A DNA stretch of 6,476 nucleotides, from NCBI GenBank assembly GCA_003535195.1, contig DOHN01000155.1, positions 4,943 through 11,418 on the forward strand, read 5' to 3'. The stretch is from Ruminiclostridium sp. (lineage in GTDB: Bacteria; Bacillota; Clostridia; DSM-8532). The notes beneath the pieces were generated by a model. The model searched no databases, was not told where the DNA came from, and saw only the letters and a program-made list of their open reading frames with translations. Shown here in pieces: positions 1 to 6,280 of this stretch. The position numbers were made by a program, and so were the translations under genes. Numbering within the stretch: the stretch's first letter is position 1; each line of letters starts with the position of its first letter.

Positions 1-5
1 CCCAG

Positions 6-34
6 TTGAATAAGAAAGGCCGTCATAGTATACT
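6..34 (+). promoter_or_regulatory. Putative sigma-A promoter for the acetyltransferase gene
   Basis: TTGAAT at 6-11 and TATACT at 29-34 are separated by exactly 17 bases. They match the vegetative -35 box at 4 of 6 positions and the -10 box at 5 of 6. The predicted transcription start is near position 41, giving a leader of about 40 bases before the ATG at 83. This suggests the acetyltransferase is transcribed on its own. It is a sequence match only. Confidence 0.5.
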
Positions 35-82
35 GATTTTAAAAATGGGGGAAAATTTGCAGAATATTGCAACCATAAGGCA

Positions 83-592
83 ATGGAATTTCGAAAATCA
101 ACCAATTCGGATATAACAGCGATTCTTCATATTATCGGGCAGGCCCAGACCTATTTTAAAGAACAGGGCATTGACCAGTGGCAGAATAATTATCCCAACG
201 AGGAAACAATCAAAAAGGACATTGATGCAGGATATGGCTATGTCCTGGCAAAGGATCATATCATTGTCGCCGTAGTGGCGGTTTCTTTTGATGGTGAAAA
301 AACCTATGACACCATCTATAATGGCCAATGGATCAGCCAAAGTCAATATGCGGTTATTCACAGGCTGGCTGTCGGCAGCGATTATAAGGGGCAGGGCTTA
401 TCCTCCGTCGTCATAAAAAATATTGAAGAAATGTGTCAGGCCAGAGGTGTTTCAAGTATTAGGGTCGATACCCATGAGGACAACAAATCCATGCAGAAAT
501 TGCTTTTAAAGAATGGATTTCAATATTGCGGAATCATCTATCTAAGGGATAAAAGTGCGCGGCTTGCCTTTGAAAAAATTTTGCAATTCTAA
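83..592 (+). CDS. GNAT family N-acetyltransferase
   Basis: A 169-residue protein of the usual length for a single-domain Gcn5-related N-acetyltransferase, a cytosolic enzyme that transfers the acetyl group of acetyl-CoA to an amine. The acetyl-CoA-binding motif A region is at residues about 91-112: the strand VIHRLAV, then the loop YKGQGLS. The loop matches R/Q-x-x-G-x-G/A only loosely, with K and S at the outer positions. Residues 127-154 (DTHEDNKSMQ, then LLKNGF and YCGIIYL) are the typical motif B end of this family. The N-terminal FKEQGIDQWQ segment is common in Clostridia homologues. The substrate cannot be told. ATG83 is the only start codon after the upstream in-frame stop at 26-28. 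Its ribosome site is poor (AAGG at 77-80, only 2 bases away). The gene has its own promoter-like sequence and is separated from the pilus operon, so a functional link is doubtful. Confidence 0.9.
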   Translation: MEFRKSTNSDITAILHIIGQAQTYFKEQGIDQWQNNYPNEETIKKDIDAGYGYVLAKDHIIVAVVAVSFDGEKTYDTIYNGQWISQSQYAVIHRLAVGSDYKGQGLSSVVIKNIEEMCQARGVSSIRVDTHEDNKSMQKLLLKNGFQYCGIIYLRDKSARLAFEKILQF

Positions 593-660
593 CCACACAG
601 CAATTTCAAGAACATTCTCTTCTTCACAGCAGTAGTAAAAAATATTAGAACAATCAAAAA

Positions 661-689
661 AAGCTACAATATAATTATTCTTGTAGTTT
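661..689. repeat. AT-rich inverted repeat in the intergenic region
   Basis: Positions 661-669 (AAGCTACAA) pair with 681-689 (TTGTAGTTT), 9 bp with one G-T wobble, around an 11-base AT-rich loop. A run of seven A precedes and overlaps the left arm, so on the minus strand the structure reads as a weak stem followed by T7, like a terminator. On the plus strand the following bases are less T-rich. The right arm coincides with the -35 box of the operon promoter. It could be a weak terminator or an operator; the sequence does not decide. The rest of 593-680 shows nothing recognisable. Confidence 0.35.
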
Positions 690-709
690 ATAGAAATTTA
701 TGCTAAAAT
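681..709 (+). promoter_or_regulatory. Putative sigma-A promoter of the Tad-like pilus operon
   Basis: The -35-like TTGTAG (681-686) and the -10 box TAAAAT (704-709) are 17 bases apart. The -10 box carries a TG at 701-702, giving a full extended -10 (TGCTAAAAT) that can offset the weak -35. Transcription would start near 716, about 65 bases before the preferred GTG start at 781. No other promoter as good was found up to the end of the window, so this one probably drives the whole operon. Confidence 0.55.
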
Positions 710-761
710 AAATGAAAAATTACTCATAATTTGTTGAATTTTCGGTTTATTTAAAAATTGT

Positions 762-769
762 GGAAGGAG
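762..769 (+). promoter_or_regulatory. Ribosome binding site that sets the cpaB-like start at GTG781
   Basis: GGAAGGAG at 762-769 is a strong Shine-Dalgarno match. It lies inside the coding sequence if translation began at the in-frame GTG at 760, and 11 bases before the in-frame GTG at 781. The 781 start is therefore preferred. No comparable site lies upstream of 760. Confidence 0.7.
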
Positions 770-780
770 ACAACTTAAGA

Positions 781-1491
781 GTGAGGAGAAAAAAAGTCAG
801 AGGTATTATTGGTATTGCCTTTATGGCTACGTCGGTAGCGGCCATGTATCTATGGATGGCCTACGGCCAGGCTGTTTTTGCAACCAAGCCCGTACTTATT
901 GCGGTCATGGATATTGAGGAAGGAACCCTTATAGAGCCGGAAAAGCATTTTGCTGTCGCCAAAGTGGATACCGATCTGATTATTGCGGGAAGCCTTGAGG
1001 CTTCAGATCAGCAGGCGCTTTATGGTGTGGCTGCCAAGCAATTCATTCCGAAAAACGCACAAATCTCAGATCAATATTTTACAAAAGAAAATCTGGCGGT
1101 GACCGGAGACAAAGCCGTATTTAAAATCCCAAACACCTGGATTTACGCGGTTCCGTCTTCTATGCGGCGAGGAGACGATATCGATATTTATGAAATTGAT
1201 TCAAATATAGAGAAAAATCTTCATGTCAATGCCTCCAAATCAGAAGATGAGATAAATACCTATTCAGATCAATCAGTTATCAGGTTAAGCTTGGACGCTC
1301 CTGTGCTCTCGACCACTGTTTTATACGTAAAAGATGCATCTAACCGCGAGGTTGTGGATGCCGATGAAAGAAAAAGATTTGATGGAACCTCCCAGATTGG
1401 TTCTGTTGAAATTGCATGTACAAAAAAAGAGATGAAGGCCCTCGAAAAAAGAGTAGCTGATGGGATGATGTTTATTATTGTATATCACTAG
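781..1491 (+). CDS. cpaB: CpaB/RcpC-like SAF-domain pilus assembly protein
   Basis: A 236-residue membrane-anchored protein. It has a basic N-terminus (MRRKKVR), one transmembrane segment at residues about 8-27, and a SAF-type domain at about 37-100. The domain is recognised from the KPVLIAVMDIEEGTLIEPE strand-turn and the later VAAKQFIPKNAQIS segment. A beta-rich region follows, about 110-184, with PSSMRRGDDIDIYEID resembling the RcpC/CpaB C-terminal domain. In Gram-negative Tad systems CpaB/RcpC works outside the cytoplasmic membrane with the secretin. Here a single-membrane cell is likely, so its partner is unknown. GTG781 is chosen over GTG760 because the ribosome site lies between them. 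It is the first gene of the operon, 11 bases before tadZ, and this position and the SAF fold support the call. Other SAF proteins (FlgA, antifreeze-like, UxaA-type) fit less well. Confidence 0.72.
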   Translation: MRRKKVRGIIGIAFMATSVAAMYLWMAYGQAVFATKPVLIAVMDIEEGTLIEPEKHFAVAKVDTDLIIAGSLEASDQQALYGVAAKQFIPKNAQISDQYFTKENLAVTGDKAVFKIPNTWIYAVPSSMRRGDDIDIYEIDSNIEKNLHVNASKSEDEINTYSDQSVIRLSLDAPVLSTTVLYVKDASNREVVDADERKRFDGTSQIGSVEIACTKKEMKALEKRVADGMMFIIVYH

Positions 1492-1502
1492 GAGGACAAA
1501 TC

Positions 1503-2675
1503 ATGAAAATGAATGTCACGCTGATCTGCAATGACATACAGCTATATAACTCCTTTAGCGCAAGCGAGCTTTTTAATTCCGTTAAGATTGGCAGTGAGCT
1601 TGATCTAGATACAAAGTACGACTGCTTGATCATATCGGACAGAATTCTCGGATATGATGATTTGACCAATAAGCTCCCCCATATTGATGCGGAGAATATC
1701 TTTTATCTGCTTTCGGACTCTCGTTCCGAGAGCCGTATCAATTCTATCAAATATGTCCTGATGTCCAAGAATATCTTTGTTGTTCCGCCCAGGTTAACCG
1801 ACCGGCAGATTATTGACAGGGTATGCCAGAAGCTGGATATCGACAGGCTGATGACCAACAATGCCATAACCTTTTTCGGAGCCGATAGCAAGGTGGGCAC
1901 GACCATGACGGCCCAGGCCGCAGCAGAGGTCCTGGCCGCCGAAACGGTCCTGAAAATAGGATTTCTTAATTTATCAGGACAGCCCTCCTTCAATTATATC
2001 CCGGGAAATATTGAGGGCTTCGGCATGGATCAAATCAAGACAAAAATTTTTAACTTTGTTCTTTCGGAAGAGGAACTTAAATCGGCCATGGTACAAAAAG
2101 GCAAGCTACACATCCTGCCCTCTGTAAAAATCCTTTCCGACCTGCGCTATTATAAACCCAGGCATGTGGAGTATTTAATCAATCTTGCCACCGGTATTTT
2201 TGATATCGTCATCGCTGACGCAGGCTCTTATCCCAACAGCGGCCTTTTTATAGGCGCGCTGAATGCTACCAAATTCCGGTATATGGTGACCACTCAGCAG
2301 GAATCCTGTAAATCCGCTTTTGAAATGACCCGGGATCAGGTTTTAAATGTCCTGGATATCGACACCAGTGAAATCATGCTCATTATCAACCGGTATAGTG
2401 AGCTGATGCCTAATAATTACAAGCTGGCCGACGAATTTTATAAGATGGTCCACGCTGTCTCGCTGCCGAATGTACCCGGTGCTTTCTGGCAGGCAGAGGA
2501 ACAAAGAAAAACTCTTTGCGGCATGGACTATCACTATGATATGCAGCTTCGTGGGCTCATTAAAATCATTGCCGGCCAGCTGGGATTCGAGTACAGCCCT
2601 CCGGATAAAAAGAAGAAAATCGGCTTTTCAGGCCTTTTCAGAAAAAGCGGGGGAAATTCGCTATGGAACCTCTAG
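1503..2675 (+). CDS. tadZ: TadZ/CpaE-like pilus localisation protein, MinD/ParA fold
   Basis: A 390-residue cytosolic protein. Residues 1-110 look like an atypical receiver domain: beta-strand VTLIC with N10 D11, then CLIISDRIL with D46 at the usual phosphoacceptor place, then IFVVPPR without the conserved lysine. Residues about 121-360 resemble a MinD/ParA ATPase: a P-loop-like GADSKVGTT at 126-134, IVIADAGSYP at 236-244 in place of the DxxPG region, and IMLIINRY at 291-298. The P-loop lacks both the terminal lysine (GTT instead of GKT) and the signature lysine of deviant Walker A motifs. TadZ proteins are known to have atypical Walker A motifs and to place the Tad machine in the cell. The tail at 369-383 is basic with interspersed hydrophobics and could bind membrane. 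The start has an excellent AGGAGG (1490-1495), 7 bases ahead. The 3' end overlaps tadA by 13 bases. Confidence 0.82.
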   Translation: MKMNVTLICNDIQLYNSFSASELFNSVKIGSELDLDTKYDCLIISDRILGYDDLTNKLPHIDAENIFYLLSDSRSESRINSIKYVLMSKNIFVVPPRLTDRQIIDRVCQKLDIDRLMTNNAITFFGADSKVGTTMTAQAAAEVLAAETVLKIGFLNLSGQPSFNYIPGNIEGFGMDQIKTKIFNFVLSEEELKSAMVQKGKLHILPSVKILSDLRYYKPRHVEYLINLATGIFDIVIADAGSYPNSGLFIGALNATKFRYMVTTQQESCKSAFEMTRDQVLNVLDIDTSEIMLIINRYSELMPNNYKLADEFYKMVHAVSLPNVPGAFWQAEEQRKTLCGMDYHYDMQLRGLIKIIAGQLGFEYSPPDKKKKIGFSGLFRKSGGNSLWNL

Positions 2676-4138
2676 TGGAAGAATTTTGTCTGGATGAGTA
2701 CTTAAGTGAATATAAAAATCAAATATCCAGGTCGATGGCCGGAGCTCTGGATACCAACACCCGTTTTGAAATCCTGTGCGATAAGGTAAAGAGCTATTTG
2801 GATCAGGAATGGGAGCGGGAACACAGCAGGAATAACTCGGAGGTGCTGGTGGAGCGGCAAAAAAAAGCCATTCTCGGGTATGCAGCCGAAGTAAATTACT
2901 ACAAGGATAAAATTCGCGAATACTTAAAGGCTAATAACCTGGAGTCGGAAGATTATCCGCCATGGTATCAGCATCTGGTGGATGCAATATTTCATCAGAA
3001 TTGGGGCATAGCCGGCATAGAGCCCTGGATGCGTATGCCTGAGTCCTCGTCGGCCAAGATTATAGGGGAGCGGATTTATTTTTTAATAAACGGCAAAATG
3101 GAGCTCCAGCCGCAGAAAATCAGTCCCCGGAGGTTTGAGCAGCTAAGACGGGCACTGATTATGAGCAATACCAGCAAAAGGCTGGATGACAATTATACTG
3201 AAGTATACATGGTCACAGGAGAGCGGGTTATCATCTACACCGGAAACCTGGTGGCTGAAGGTCAGAGTACCATTGTTTTCAGAAAGTATATTGTGGAGGC
3301 CCTTACCTTTGAGGAGCAGGCCCGGCATCACACCATACCCAAATGCCTCATACCCGCCCTGGAGGCTATGGTCAAAATGGGCGTAAGAATTGCTTTTACA
3401 GGGCCTGTGAGATCAGGAAAAAGTACGATGCTCACAACTTTTCAAATGTACGAGGATAAATCTTTAGAAGGGCTTTTTATTCAGACAGACCCTGAAATAA
3501 GAATAAATGAGATTATGCCCGGTGCGCCTATAATGTCTCTCATAGCCGACGGTGAAGAGGCTTCAGCCTTACCGCAAAAGGTAGTGAGGTCGGATGCCGA
3601 TTACGTTGTTGTAGCCGAAGGGCGCGACGGATATGCCTATAACTTGATCATAGAATCCGCCAACAAAGGGACCATTCGGAACAAAACCACCCTGCACTTA
3701 AGCGATGTGGAAGATTTTGCTTATGATTTGGCCAATAAAATCGTCTCTGTGTATGGGGGCAATCTTGATTACCAAATCGTGAGGGTTGCGAAGTCCTTTG
3801 ACTATATATTTGAGATGGTCCAGCTGCCCTCCCAAAAGAATGAAAAAAGGCTCAAGTCCATCTATGAACTGCGATATGACCGTTGCACACATGAAATATC
3901 CTATCACCGGATATGTCAGTACGACCACTCAACAGATTCCTGGGGCTTCTATCATTGTGTAGGCGAAAAGGTAAAGGAAATCGGAGGCTTTGAAAACCCG
4001 GTTGCCCTCCAGGTATTTGAAAACACCCTGAAAGAGCTGTACAAAAACTATCCCATTGAACAGCGCGTTTTGAGGCCTGTTTATTCAAGTGTGAACTATA
4101 ATAGCGGCAAAGGTGAAAAGAATGTTCAAAATCATTGA
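2663..4138 (+). CDS. tadA: TadA/CpaF-like secretion ATPase (T2SS/T4P/T4SS family)
   Basis: A 491-residue cytosolic motor ATPase thought to power pilus assembly through TadB/TadC. An all-helical N-terminal part (about 1-115) precedes a domain at about 116-220 and the ATPase core. Motifs seen are Walker A GPVRSGKST at 247-255, an Asp-box-like QTDPEIRIN at 274-282, a Walker B region ADYVVVAEGRDG at 312-323, and a degenerate His-box TTLHLSD at 342-348. Canonical CpaF has VGEVRGGEA and a T-x-HAN motif, so this is a divergent member, of a kind I associate with Clostridia. E319 and R321 are kept. The arrangement VAKSFDYIFEMVQL (375-388) followed by KRLKSIYELRYD also fits that subfamily. The start ATG2663 has GGGGGA 8 bases upstream. 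It overlaps tadZ by 13 bases and the tadB-like gene by 17, pointing to coupled translation. Confidence 0.9.
   Translation: MEPLVEEFCLDEYLSEYKNQISRSMAGALDTNTRFEILCDKVKSYLDQEWEREHSRNNSEVLVERQKKAILGYAAEVNYYKDKIREYLKANNLESEDYPPWYQHLVDAIFHQNWGIAGIEPWMRMPESSSAKIIGERIYFLINGKMELQPQKISPRRFEQLRRALIMSNTSKRLDDNYTEVYMVTGERVIIYTGNLVAEGQSTIVFRKYIVEALTFEEQARHHTIPKCLIPALEAMVKMGVRIAFTGPVRSGKSTMLTTFQMYEDKSLEGLFIQTDPEIRINEIMPGAPIMSLIADGEEASALPQKVVRSDADYVVVAEGRDGYAYNLIIESANKGTIRNKTTLHLSDVEDFAYDLANKIVSVYGGNLDYQIVRVAKSFDYIFEMVQLPSQKNEKRLKSIYELRYDRCTHEISYHRICQYDHSTDSWGFYHCVGEKVKEIGGFENPVALQVFENTLKELYKNYPIEQRVLRPVYSSVNYNSGKGEKNVQNH
4111..4116 (+). promoter_or_regulatory. Ribosome binding site that favours ATG4122 for the tadB-like gene
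   Basis: AGGTGA at 4111-4116 matches the 3' half of the Shine-Dalgarno consensus. It sits 5 bases before ATG4122, and contains the alternative in-frame GTG4113 itself. Nothing upstream of 4113 resembles a ribosome site. ATG4122 is therefore preferred. The motif lies inside the end of tadA. Confidence 0.6.
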
Positions 4139-5081
4139 TACTGTTCTAAAGCTTACCGCCCTGCTGGTATTTACATACGGGGCCTGGATGGTGTTTGGCA
4201 ATCCAATCATTGGCCTGATTCATGATGCTTACCGGATCAACATGATTATTCGCAATTTTAGGAACAGATGGAAAAAGAAAAGCCAAAATCCGGTCATAGA
4301 GCATCTGAACCTTATACTGAGCGTCGTTCTTAAGCGTGAAGCCGTGCATGAGGCCTATATTTTTATACCGGCTTCAGTGATTATTTTTCTGCTTAGCTTT
4401 ATCTTCATCATCAAGCTGGAGTCCTTTCTTAGCGCTTTGATTTTTTCACTTCTGCTGGCTTTGCTCCCATACCTCATGATTCGGGCTATGCTGAGGGGAA
4501 TCAGAATTGAAGGCTCTTATGACGGTGTAATGCTGGTTACAGGGCTTACTAATAACTATAAGCAAAGCTATTGCAATATGCTGGAGGCCGTAGACAAAAC
4601 CGCCTGCTCACAGAACTTGTCGCACTTTTCAAAAACCAACTTGTTAAGGCTTTCAATAAAGCTTAAATCATACCGTAACGAGGCGGAGTTGGATGAAGCA
4701 GTTAAAACCTTTGTTTATGCTTATGATACAGAATGGTCCATTCTTTTGGGAATGAATATTAAAATAGCTGTCAAAGACGGCATCAATATCATCACCAGCC
4801 TGGACGATATCCTTCTGGAATTAAAAAATGCAGGAGAATCTATTGAAGCCAATAAGCGCTTTAATAATGAGTCGTTTTCTATGATTAAATTTGTTCTGCT
4901 GCCCCTGTATTTACTTACCGTATACCTCTCCACATCCGCGTTCGGGTTTACATTGGAAAAATACATAAAATATCAATTTTCAACGGAATTAGGACTAAAA
5001 TCTGCAATTATCATGTTTTCAAGCATCATTGCCTGTTTCATTATACTGATCCTGGCCCAAAAGCCCAAATATGATATATAG
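4122..5081 (+). CDS. tadB: TadB-like pilus platform membrane protein (GspF-type)
   Basis: A 319-residue integral membrane protein. Predicted transmembrane segments lie at residues about 9-30, 78-97, 99-121, 253-275 and 293-312. A cytosolic helical region at about 130-250 falls between the third and fourth. That layout (membrane segments, helical cytosolic bundle, two C-terminal membrane segments) matches TadB with its GspF/T2SSF domain. A conserved-looking stretch includes NMLEAVDK (152-159), ELDEAVKTF (189-197) and TSLDDILLELK (225-235). Direct motif identity to textbook GspF is low, so the call leans on topology and on position between the ATPase and the TadC-like gene. With TadC it would form the platform on which TadA acts. 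ATG4122 is chosen over GTG4113 on its ribosome site. It overlaps tadA by 17 bases, and its stop codon runs into the ribosome site of the next gene. Confidence 0.8.
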   Translation: MFKIIDTVLKLTALLVFTYGAWMVFGNPIIGLIHDAYRINMIIRNFRNRWKKKSQNPVIEHLNLILSVVLKREAVHEAYIFIPASVIIFLLSFIFIIKLESFLSALIFSLLLALLPYLMIRAMLRGIRIEGSYDGVMLVTGLTNNYKQSYCNMLEAVDKTACSQNLSHFSKTNLLRLSIKLKSYRNEAELDEAVKTFVYAYDTEWSILLGMNIKIAVKDGINIITSLDDILLELKNAGESIEANKRFNNESFSMIKFVLLPLYLLTVYLSTSAFGFTLEKYIKYQFSTELGLKSAIIMFSSIIACFIILILAQKPKYDI

Positions 5082-5087
5082 GGAGGA
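5081..5087 (+). promoter_or_regulatory. Ribosome binding site deciding the tadC-like start
   Basis: GGGAGGA at 5081-5087 begins on the last base of the tadB-like stop codon. Three in-frame ATGs are possible. 5071 lies upstream of the site and inside tadB. 5089 is only 2-3 bases away. 5098 is 11 bases from GGAGG. The 11-base spacing also occurs at 781 and, about, at 6336, so 5098 is preferred, with 5089 as second choice. Confidence 0.6.
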
Positions 5088-5097
5088 AATGAGGCAA

Positions 5098-5967
5098 ATG
5101 CCGGATAAAATAGCCTGTTTTATAATTATAAGCCTTTTTCTATCGGGTGCGGCCCTTTATTGGAATTCCATTACACCCGATTACCGGCGCTTGCCGAAAA
5201 GCACCTTCCTTCTGTACCGGTCCAGGCTCAAGAGAGAGTTTACCAATGCTGAGACAGATAAGATGGTTTCGGAGATGGGCCTTAAAATATCGGGCCTGAC
5301 TTATCAAGTTTTTCGCTATCTTATATTCGTTTCATGGCTGCTTTTCCTTGTTTACAAAAAGCTTTATGCCGGGCACAATGTGAGCATTCCGGCCTTATTA
5401 TGGATCCTTCTTTTTCTGGCGACTTCACCCAGGCCGACTATGATAGGCCGGCCCAGCCCTTTTGGCCTGTTGTTGGAACAAATCCGAAAAAAGCGCAGGA
5501 TCAAATATAATCAGGAGATTTTCCGCTGCCTTTCCCAGCTCAAAAATCTTGCCACAGCAAAAGCAGACGCAAGTTATTCATCGGATTACATCATCTCGGA
5601 GCTCTCCAGGTACACCGTTTATACGAAGCCTATATTTGACCGGTTTCTGGGATACTGGTATGAATCCCGGTATGAAGAGGCAGTAAAATATTTTAATGAC
5701 AGTATCGGCACAGAGGATGCGAAAAGCTTATCCAATCTGCTGAGCAAAATTGATCACTTAAAGCCCGCGGAGTTTATCAGCCAACTAGAATTGTACCAGA
5801 ATGAAGCGAAGGAAAGAAGAAAAACCACAGCGCAGAATACTTGGGAGGCAAGAAGCAATATGGTCTTTGCGGTGGCTTTGATAACAAGCATCATCATCCT
5901 GCTCAATTTCTTATTGATCTCCATAGCCATCGACACAGTCGGATATTTTAAACAAATTCAAATCTAA
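5098..5967 (+). CDS. tadC: TadC-like pilus platform membrane protein (GspF-type)
   Basis: A 289-residue integral membrane protein from ATG5098. Transmembrane segments are predicted at residues about 4-21, 70-87, 97-111 and 255-278, with a long cytosolic region at about 115-250. Recognisable blocks are the basic QIRKKRRIKYNQEIFR at 128-143, SQLKNLA at 146-152, SSDYIISEL at 161-169, the YEEAVKYFNDSIGTEDA segment at 192-208, and the C-terminal membrane helix with LLNFLL at 268-273. These fit the divergent TadC proteins that follow TadB in Clostridia pilus operons, the second half of the inner-membrane platform. Textbook GspF motifs are not obvious, so context carries much of the call. The longest ORF starts at ATG5071, but that would place the ribosome site inside the gene. 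The 34-codon ORF follows 14 bases after the stop, with a strong ribosome site reaching back to the stop. Confidence 0.78.
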   Translation: MPDKIACFIIISLFLSGAALYWNSITPDYRRLPKSTFLLYRSRLKREFTNAETDKMVSEMGLKISGLTYQVFRYLIFVSWLLFLVYKKLYAGHNVSIPALLWILLFLATSPRPTMIGRPSPFGLLLEQIRKKRRIKYNQEIFRCLSQLKNLATAKADASYSSDYIISELSRYTVYTKPIFDRFLGYWYESRYEEAVKYFNDSIGTEDAKSLSNLLSKIDHLKPAEFISQLELYQNEAKERRKTTAQNTWEARSNMVFAVALITSIIILLNFLLISIAIDTVGYFKQIQI

Positions 5968-5981
5968 AAGGAGGGCCATTC

Positions 5982-6086
5982 ATGATGGAAGCAAAAAGAT
6001 CTAAAGCCTTTGTACATGTTTTAAGAATCGCTGCCGGTTTCATTACTGCATTTGTCATTTATCTTATTGTAAGGGGGGTGGGTTAA
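5982..6086 (+). CDS. Small single-pass membrane protein, 34 residues, function unknown
   Basis: A 34-residue ORF with a basic N-terminus (MMEAKRSK) and one hydrophobic segment at about 11-30, ending VRGVG. It is too short for most gene callers, but it has one of the best ribosome sites in the window: AAAAGGAGGG at 5966-5975, starting in the tadC-like stop codon, with about 7 bases to ATG5982. Its stop TAA is directly followed by the ATG of the next ORF. It lies where Tad loci carry pilin or accessory subunits, so it may be a tiny pilin, a pseudopilin or a structural helper. No family is recognised. It has no G/A-x-x-x-x-E prepilin cleavage motif before the hydrophobic segment, which weakens the pilin idea. 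Confidence 0.7.
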   Translation: MMEAKRSKAFVHVLRIAAGFITAFVIYLIVRGVG

Positions 6087-6239
6087 ATGAAGAATGTTAT
6101 TGTTACCATTGCAGAGATATTCCTTGGCGTCGCACTCTTTATGCTGATATTCGGGGGAGAGACATCCCTCAGATCAGAAGCAGATGTTATTTTTGAAAAA
6201 GTGGTTGACCAAATGGCGAAATTAAACTATACCAAGTAG
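6087..6239 (+). CDS. Small single-pass membrane protein, 50 residues, possible pilin-like subunit
   Basis: A 50-residue ORF with a short N-terminus (MKNVIVTIAE), a hydrophobic segment to about residue 23, then GGETSLRSEADVIFEKVVDQ, probably an extracytoplasmic helix. It begins directly after the stop of the previous ORF. A G-rich ribosome site (AAGGGGGGTG, 6071-6080) lies within that ORF, so the two are probably translated together. Size and build resemble very small pilins or pseudopilins, and the layout resembles the next ORF (both start MKN, with TSL after the hydrophobic part). No standard class III prepilin cleavage motif is evident, and I do not recognise a named family. A structural role is inferred from location only. 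Confidence 0.7.
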   Translation: MKNVIVTIAEIFLGVALFMLIFGGETSLRSEADVIFEKVVDQMAKLNYTK

Positions 6240-6280
6240 AAATTTTCTGCTCAGGATAGAGAGTCTTGTATTACAGAATA

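Noticed and set aside
3..116. End of an upstream gene in the frame open at the left edge
   Set aside because: The frame encodes 37 residues with no recognisable domain, and a good promoter-like sequence lies within it. It is kept only as a possible leader ORF.
98..361. An 87-codon minus-strand frame opposite the acetyltransferase
   Set aside because: It lies wholly within a well-supported gene, has no recognisable domain, and is best explained as a shadow frame.
593..780. A c-di-GMP or other riboswitch upstream of the pilus operon
   Set aside because: Such switches control type IV pili in some Clostridia, but no conserved core motifs or multi-helix fold could be recognised in this AT-rich stretch, and the predicted leader (716-780) is too short.
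2470..2697. A 75-codon plus-strand frame across the tadZ/tadA junction
   Set aside because: It overlaps two recognised genes in another frame, has no clear ribosome site, and its translation is of low-complexity, basic character.
5982..6086. The 34-codon ORF as a classical Flp pilin
   Set aside because: It lacks the Flp prepilin cleavage motif (G/A followed by E-Y at +5/+6) and is shorter than usual Flp pilins.
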